Below, in pieces: positions 59,268-64,000 of a stretch of DNA of 64,000 bases. The notes beneath the pieces are model-generated. The model searched no databases. It worked only from the letters and a program-made list of their open reading frames with translations, and was not told where the DNA came from. A program made the position numbers and the translations under genes. The DNA lies in the NCBI GenBank assembly GCA_018873245.2, contig JAEMBT020000018.1, positions 1-64,000 on the forward strand, written 5' to 3'. Position 1 is the first letter of the stretch. Each line of letters opens with the position of its first letter. This DNA comes from Archegozetes longisetosus. Taxonomy: Eukaryota; Arthropoda; Arachnida; Sarcoptiformes; Trhypochthoniidae.

Positions 59268-61290
59268 TGGTGAGACAAAATTTACATGGGCGGTTCAAAA
59301 CCGTTATTATGCTCTCCGCCTTCTCTTCAGCTGCGTCTAAGATTCGGCAGAAAACCAAGTAGGCACGTTTATCTTTTCTAATAATGTCTGCCATAGTCGC
59401 ATTTAATAGTGGATCGAAATCCGGTTTTGAGAATGCAGCAGCACAAATAGATGGTAACTCATAATCGCTTATAATGCTACCGGCAGATATAGTTATAGGT
59501 TTATCAGAAAGGTTCACTACAGGAACGCGAGCAATCCTATTTTTGAGGGTAATATTTTGCTCTTTCACATATAGTTTGCGTTTAGAAAGTATTGTTGGAT
59601 TTGAATGCGTATAACAGTTTGCACTCATTAAGGTTTTCTTATAGCTTGATGCACACTTAACCTGCATTCCATTAGTTGGTATTTCAATATTTTCTATCGC
59701 ATGCATTTTGTTTAATATTTTTGGGGATTTTGGGCTTTTAACATCAATTATTTCGTTTTCCTTGAATGCTGCAGAATTAAACACAATGTTATTATTATAG
59801 ATATCGATCACCGATTTAGATGCACGATGAAAGTCATATCCCAACAATAGATCTAAGTGAAATTTTAGAACAACAACAGCAGTTATTGATATAGAACGCT
59901 CTTTTTTATCATCAAAGACGATAATATCGAGCTGTACTTGGCCGCTAATTTTTACAGGCTTTGAGTTAATTCCAGTAATTGGTCTACCTGTATACTTTTC
60001 AATGTTAAGACCAAGTTTTAATGCAAGATCATGAGAAATCATAGTATTCTCTGAACCCGTATCAACCAATGAACAAATTTCACACCCTTTTATTTTTACA
60101 TAAACAAACATTAATTTGTTTTTACACTTAGGTACGTAGGGATGTATAGCTTGCTGAACAGTGTGACTCAGTCCTGCATTGTTTTGTTTAGACCGATAAG
60201 GACTGTTTTCTCTTGATCGGTTACCTTGTTTATGCGGACAATTTCGTGAATGATGTCCAGGTTCTTGACAATTATAACATATACCTTTACCTTCGGTATT
60301 TCGACTTTGTGTTAATTTTTCATCAAAATTAAAGTTAACTCGTTTAGGAGCTGTGTTTCTCCTTGAGTTAAAATCGTCTCTTGGTAGAGAACGTCTGAAC
60401 TCTGTATTTTGAGAGTTAAACCCATTTCTATTATAGTTAGGGCTTAAAGATTTGCTATCGCGACTTACGCGTGTCTCATACCTGTCCCAGTTTCGATTGC
60501 CACGACGAAAACTGTTTTGACCATTATATTGTCTGTTTAACTGGTATGAGGCATTATTTTGACGGCTATTATTTTTCAAAGTATGAGTGAGATTTCTTAC
60601 CATATCTCCAAAATTTTTCATTAAAGTGGATAACTCTGTTTCCGACCTAGTTTCGGAAATCCCAGAAGTTTCGCACTCTTCAATGCCACGTTCTATCTGT
60701 TTTGCCCTATCTATGAATGCGTTCATAGTTTTAGGAGCATGAGACCGTAGCACTTTTGCAATGTCAGGTTTCATTCCCTGATACATATACTCCATCATAT
60801 CGCTTTCATTCATGCTATCATCTAATTCGAGACACAAATCTCGTTTAGCAAGAATGTAATTGTAAACACTTTCGCCTAAGGCTTGCTTGCGACGTCTTAG
60901 TTCGCTGTGTAAATAACTTTTGTGGTTAGTAGAAAGTAAGTCTGTGGTGATCAGATGTTTGAGGCTTTTCCAATCTGTTGGAGCATTTACGCCTGCACGC
61001 TTAACATTCTGGTCATACCACAGTAGACCATAATCTCTAAGATATGTGGGAAATTTGCGCAACTTAGCAGCATCATCCCAATTATTTGCATCTGCGTGAT
61101 ACTCGAATTCTCGTAGCCACTTTACGAGTTCTCGGGTATCGCGACCTGTGAAAGGCTCTAATCTTAAGCTACTAGATGTAGTCATTGACATACGGACTAC
61201 ATCTGATACAATATCTTTAAGTTCCTTAGCCGTCAAAGCAGTCACTTCTGAACTAGAAGTGGATGACTCAGATTGCCCTCTAATTGGCAT
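59197..61290 (-). CDS. Gag-protease polyprotein of gypsy-type element
   Basis: 697 residues, uninterrupted. Residues 40-210 form a retrotransposon gag capsid-like region (L-E-P-F-T-G near the start, then W-Y-D). A CCHC knuckle C-Y-N-C-Q-E-P-G-H-H-S-R-N-C lies near 340. The aspartic protease active site is D-T-G-S in L-V-D-T-G-S, with a later I-D/I-V-F flap region. A C-terminal C-x2-C...C pattern may be a second small finger. The intact gag-pro contrasts with lesions in pol. Confidence 0.92.
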   Translation of the reverse strand: MPIRGQSESSTSSSEVTALTAKELKDIVSDVVRMSMTTSSSLRLEPFTGRDTRELVKWLREFEYHADANNWDDAAKLRKFPTYLRDYGLLWYDQNVKRAGVNAPTDWKSLKHLITTDLLSTNHKSYLHSELRRRKQALGESVYNYILAKRDLCLELDDSMNESDMMEYMYQGMKPDIAKVLRSHAPKTMNAFIDRAKQIERGIEECETSGISETRSETELSTLMKNFGDMVRNLTHTLKNNSRQNNASYQLNRQYNGQNSFRRGNRNWDRYETRVSRDSKSLSPNYNRNGFNSQNTEFRRSLPRDDFNSRRNTAPKRVNFNFDEKLTQSRNTEGKGICYNCQEPGHHSRNCPHKQGNRSRENSPYRSKQNNAGLSHTVQQAIHPYVPKCKNKLMFVYVKIKGCEICSLVDTGSENTMISHDLALKLGLNIEKYTGRPITGINSKPVKISGQVQLDIIVFDDKKERSISITAVVVLKFHLDLLLGYDFHRASKSVIDIYNNNIVFNSAAFKENEIIDVKSPKSPKILNKMHAIENIEIPTNGMQVKCASSYKKTLMSANCYTHSNPTILSKRKLYVKEQNITLKNRIARVPVVNLSDKPITISAGSIISDYELPSICAAAFSKPDFDPLLNATMADIIRKDKRAYLVFCRILDAAEEKAESIITVLNRPCKFCLTIGCLSGEQCPRRQSYISNHGNYK

Positions 61291-61959
61291 TTTAATAAAA
61301 CTAAAGAAATCAAAGAAGTGTTTCTTTCCTTTATTTGTGTGTTGCTCCTCTGTGATTCAGTCGACGCAACCACCGCGAAGCCGATGCTGGTGACCAATTG
61401 CAGACACTGATTACGACCACAGTGCAAACCACACAATTTTAAGACAAAGGGTAAGAATTGACAACTTCATTTATACTTATAACTTCAATAAATACAACAT
61501 TGATTTCTATACATCTTCAACTCCAGTAGTAAGTGGGTGTACTGAGGACTATTTTTTAGTACAGTTTTTTTAAGGACGGGTTTTTGTCTCTCTATTACCA
61601 AAAAAATGTATATTTCACATAATTTCCTAAACACTAAAATTATTTCAATTAATAATAAAAAGAATTTCTTTAAACAATAAAATTATAATATTCATATAAT
61701 ATGTTCATATATCAAGGACAAATTTTCAGGCCTGAAAAAATTACCTTGAAAACAAATTATAAGTATTATATTAATAATATATGTATATTTTATTAATTAT
61801 ATTTATTTTATATAATTTAGATAAACTTGTGTAATTTTTCTTTTTATCAAAATAAAAATAAAAATACATTACCTTTATTATTGGTAAAAGTCCAAGTAAG
61901 ATAACGTCCAACTACTTTATCAGATAATATTACATAAGAAAATTGTAAAAGGTGTGCCC
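61291..61959. other. Gag 5' leader and truncation; no 5' LTR
   Basis: Minus-strand leader continues to about 61450. The 489-bp LTR is not found upstream, so the element is cut at its 5' end. The rest is A/T-rich with nothing recognised. Confidence 0.55.
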
Positions 61960-62330
61960 CCTCCCATCTCACCACCTTTCGGGTAACAGTACCCAGACGC
62001 GCCTAAACATTTAATTTTATAATATATCGGGTACTGTACCCCTCGCCGCTTGTTTTAGCGACTATTTAATCCATCATACAATCTCTACGTATAGAGAAAG
62101 TAGAGGATCTCCCAAAAGTGGTGTCAGGTATGGGATTCGAACCACTGGCCAAATGATTCAAACACTCATACTCTTTAACCACTAAGCTATTAAGACAATT
62201 GATAAGAAATGGAGCTGTTATGTGGTTTTATTAGAAGTATTGATATAAGTTGTTATCATTACTCATTGAATTATATTATCATAAAGTTAACATTGTTGAT
62301 AACAGCTTTATCAATATGCTTATATGCTAT
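61960..62330 (-). repeat. tRNA-derived SINE-like repeat, copy 2
   Basis: Inverted match to 39735-40140. The body is slightly shorter around the 'gggtactgtaccc' palindrome. Confidence 0.65.
62119..62196 (-). ncRNA. tRNA-like head, second copy
   Basis: A box tagcttagtgg and B box ggttcgaatcc. Same stem defects as copy 1. Confidence 0.55.
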
Positions 62331-62388
62331 ATGCGTATATGCTTAGCTTGATGTCACGCAATGCTTTTATATGAGGAACAAAAATACT

Positions 62389-62813
62389 GTCCCGCCCCGT
62401 CCCTGATTTCAGTACTTTTTTTTTCATAAACGTAAAAAATTTTTATCTCTATTACTCTTTAAGAATGAAATAAGAAAGATGTTTATAAGCCATATCTAAA
62501 CAAAGCACTACATCTGTGAAAGTCCTATTCTTATATACCCATTCCATATCATTTTTATAACTTCTAGTAATTTCTAGATAAGGAAACGTCTAGACAACGT
62601 TCTATTGTGTTTTTAGTAATATTTATAGTTTTCACAATGTAACAGAGATTATCTAATCTGTGCGATTAATTTCTTAGTTGCATCATTGAAATGAAATCAA
62701 ATACGTTAGTCATGAAACTCATTCTCATTACTAAATTTTTTTCTCATCGATGAGAATTGGAATGTGCATGCTTATAGTAGTGTGACGTGTTACTCCGACA
62801 ATAAGCATTGATA
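62389..62813 (-). repeat. Polinton terminal inverted repeat, right copy
   Basis: Inverted match to 6491-6922. PolB and integrase fragments follow to its right, which fixes it as a Polinton end with the element extending past the window. Confidence 0.77.
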
Positions 62814-62949
62814 TATAATATATAAAAGACTCATATAATTTATAATTTCAATTTGCTATTGTAATTCTTATATTCATCGAAGTTATCAAACTTAAGTCAG
62901 TATTTCCCTTAAATCTTATCATTAACTTATTGCTCTTTTCTTCAGAAAT

Positions 62950-63156
62950 TTTAAGTTCTATAAAATAATGACCAAAATGGTAAAGAAGGAATGTAAAGGT
63001 GTAACAATTATTGATGAAAATAAGATAACAAGAGACCCAAAAACAAAGAATATTGTTAACAAATATCAAGAAAAGTTCTTTTCATTTGATTATGATAAAC
63101 GAGTCATTGTTAAGAATAATAACGATCATATTAACACATTACCTTACGGATATTAA
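62950..63156 (+). pseudogene. C-terminal PolB fragment of third Polinton
   Basis: Encodes N-K-I-T-R-D-P-K-T-K-N-I-V-N-K and ends L-P-Y-G-Y, matching the C-termini of the PolBs at 34260 and 43892. The rest of PolB, which should lie between the TIR and this piece, is deleted. Overlaps the integrase end by 4 bp in convergent orientation. Confidence 0.75.
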
Positions 63157-64000
63157 TTCTTTAAATTTTCAGCAGGAATCCAACTATTCATTGAACGTGG
63201 ATATCCTTTCCATTTCACATATAACTCTTTTTTCCCATTTCTAGTTCTTGTAAATAATTCAGTTGTCCAATTAGGTAAATAACCTTTATCAAAAGTTCCC
63301 TTATATTTAGATATTCTAACCTTATCTCCTACAATAAATTTATTTGACTGTCTTATCATTTTATCACTTTTATACAAGTTCTTATACACCAAAACTTCAT
63401 TCTCTTTTTTACTACCTTCTACAGCAGTCATTTTAATTGAAGTATGAAAAGTATTATTATAATTATAAACTAAATCATCAACTATATTTATCCATTTCTT
63501 ATTACCAACTTGTGTAAAATATTTCCACATCTTAGTTTTTAAAGTTCTATTAAATCTTTCAACAATAGAAGCTTTAACATCAGTGTTTGTACTAAACCAA
63601 ATAATATTATTACTCTTTAAAAACTTTTGGAATTTGTTATTGGTGAATTCTTTACCTTTATCTGCTTGTAACTTCAAAGGTTTTCTTTCTTTAAAAATAT
63701 TATCAAAAGATTTAAATATTTCTTCAGCTGTTTTATTCTTTATCGGAATAGCCCAACTATATTTACTAAAACAATCTATAACAGTTAATAAGTAATTAAA
63801 CCCTTTATTCTCATCACTGAACTCTCTCATCTCAACTAAGTCTGCTTGCTATTGATTATCTATTTCTTTAACGTAAACTCTTCTAGTTTCAAACTTTTTT
63901 CTAATTGGTTTATGTAAAGTATAAGTATCAACTGTATCTAAAAAATCTTTTACTTCTTTTTGTTTTAGTCCAGTTTTTCTTACTAAATCATTAATACCTG
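63153..64000 (-). pseudogene. Polinton integrase with C-terminal chromodomain, partial
   Basis: Runs off the window on its 5' side. From 63830 the frame is open for 225 residues: D in V-I-D-C-F-S, D in A-D-K-G-K-E-F, E in I-V-E-R-F-N-R, then G-D-K-V-R-I. It finishes with W-K-G-Y-P and S-W-I-P-A-E-N-L, the end of a chromodomain. A TAG at about 63850 interrupts the upstream part. Compared with 33183-34185, about 50 residues between L-F-T and R-T-R-N are missing without loss of frame. Confidence 0.88.

Noticed and set aside
6491..62813. One giant 56-kb Polinton bounded by the two matching TIRs
   Set aside because: The element genes lie outside, not between, the two TIRs (zinc fingers left of 6491, PolB/integrase right of 62813). 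The region between holds host genes, so these are two separate Polintons in opposite orientation.

Overview
This is an AT-rich animal nuclear contig, most likely from an arthropod. Four spliced or single-exon genes with clear animal orthologues lie between about 12.7 and 26.0 kb: WDR37, Neurexin-IV/Caspr, a FAAH2-like amidase and SEM1/DSS1. Short introns, a pair of mutually exclusive Neurexin-IV discoidin exons like those known in insects, a short TTAGG-type telomeric tract and an errantivirus-like LTR family all fit an arthropod. The species cannot be named from the sequence; small introns and AT richness would suit a mite, but that is only a guess.

Layout. 1-5570: the 3' part of an LTR retroelement, read on the + strand: env-like glycoprotein remnants, then an intact five-exon chromodomain gene on the opposite strand, a 138-codon sense ORF, a polypurine tract and a 489-bp 3' LTR. 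5571-6922: end of a Maverick/Polinton with zinc-finger ORFs and a terminal inverted repeat. 8000-9271: a mariner with an intact transposase ORF. 11034-11902: a Tc1/mariner-like MITE. 12753-26.0 kb: the host gene island (WDR37 +, Neurexin-IV -, FAAH2 +, SEM1 -). 26.2-32.7 kb: nested MITEs, a Tigger-like element, a Tc3-like element and a further Tc1-like remnant. 32.7-38.5 kb: a decayed Polinton (DUF5679 zinc ribbon, parvovirus-type PLA2, integrase, protein-primed PolB, zinc finger). 38.6-42.3 kb: hAT-like MITE, tRNA-type SINE, solo LTR, Merlin remnant, tandem repeats. 42.3-46.9 kb: a second, divergent Polinton/adintovirus-like segment with PolB, a BIR-BIR-RING inhibitor of apoptosis and a packaging-ATPase remnant in one orientation. 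49.2-50.1 kb: a foldback element built of ~40-bp repeats. 52.1-61.4 kb: a second, inverted copy of the LTR element (LTR, 138-codon ORF, broken antisense chromodomain gene, env start, pol, gag-pro), itself hit by a solo LTR. 61.9-64 kb: a SINE-like copy, a Polinton TIR and part of a third Polinton.

The main result is the module shared by the two inverted LTR-element copies. Between env and the 3' LTR the element carries an antisense, intron-containing chromodomain gene and a divergently oriented sense ORF, separated by about 1.2 kb of repeated regulatory-looking DNA. Antisense introns are not spliced from the genomic RNA, which would let an intron-bearing passenger survive retrotransposition. 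The right copy has lost the middle (most of env and most of the chromodomain gene) but keeps the 138-residue protein unchanged.
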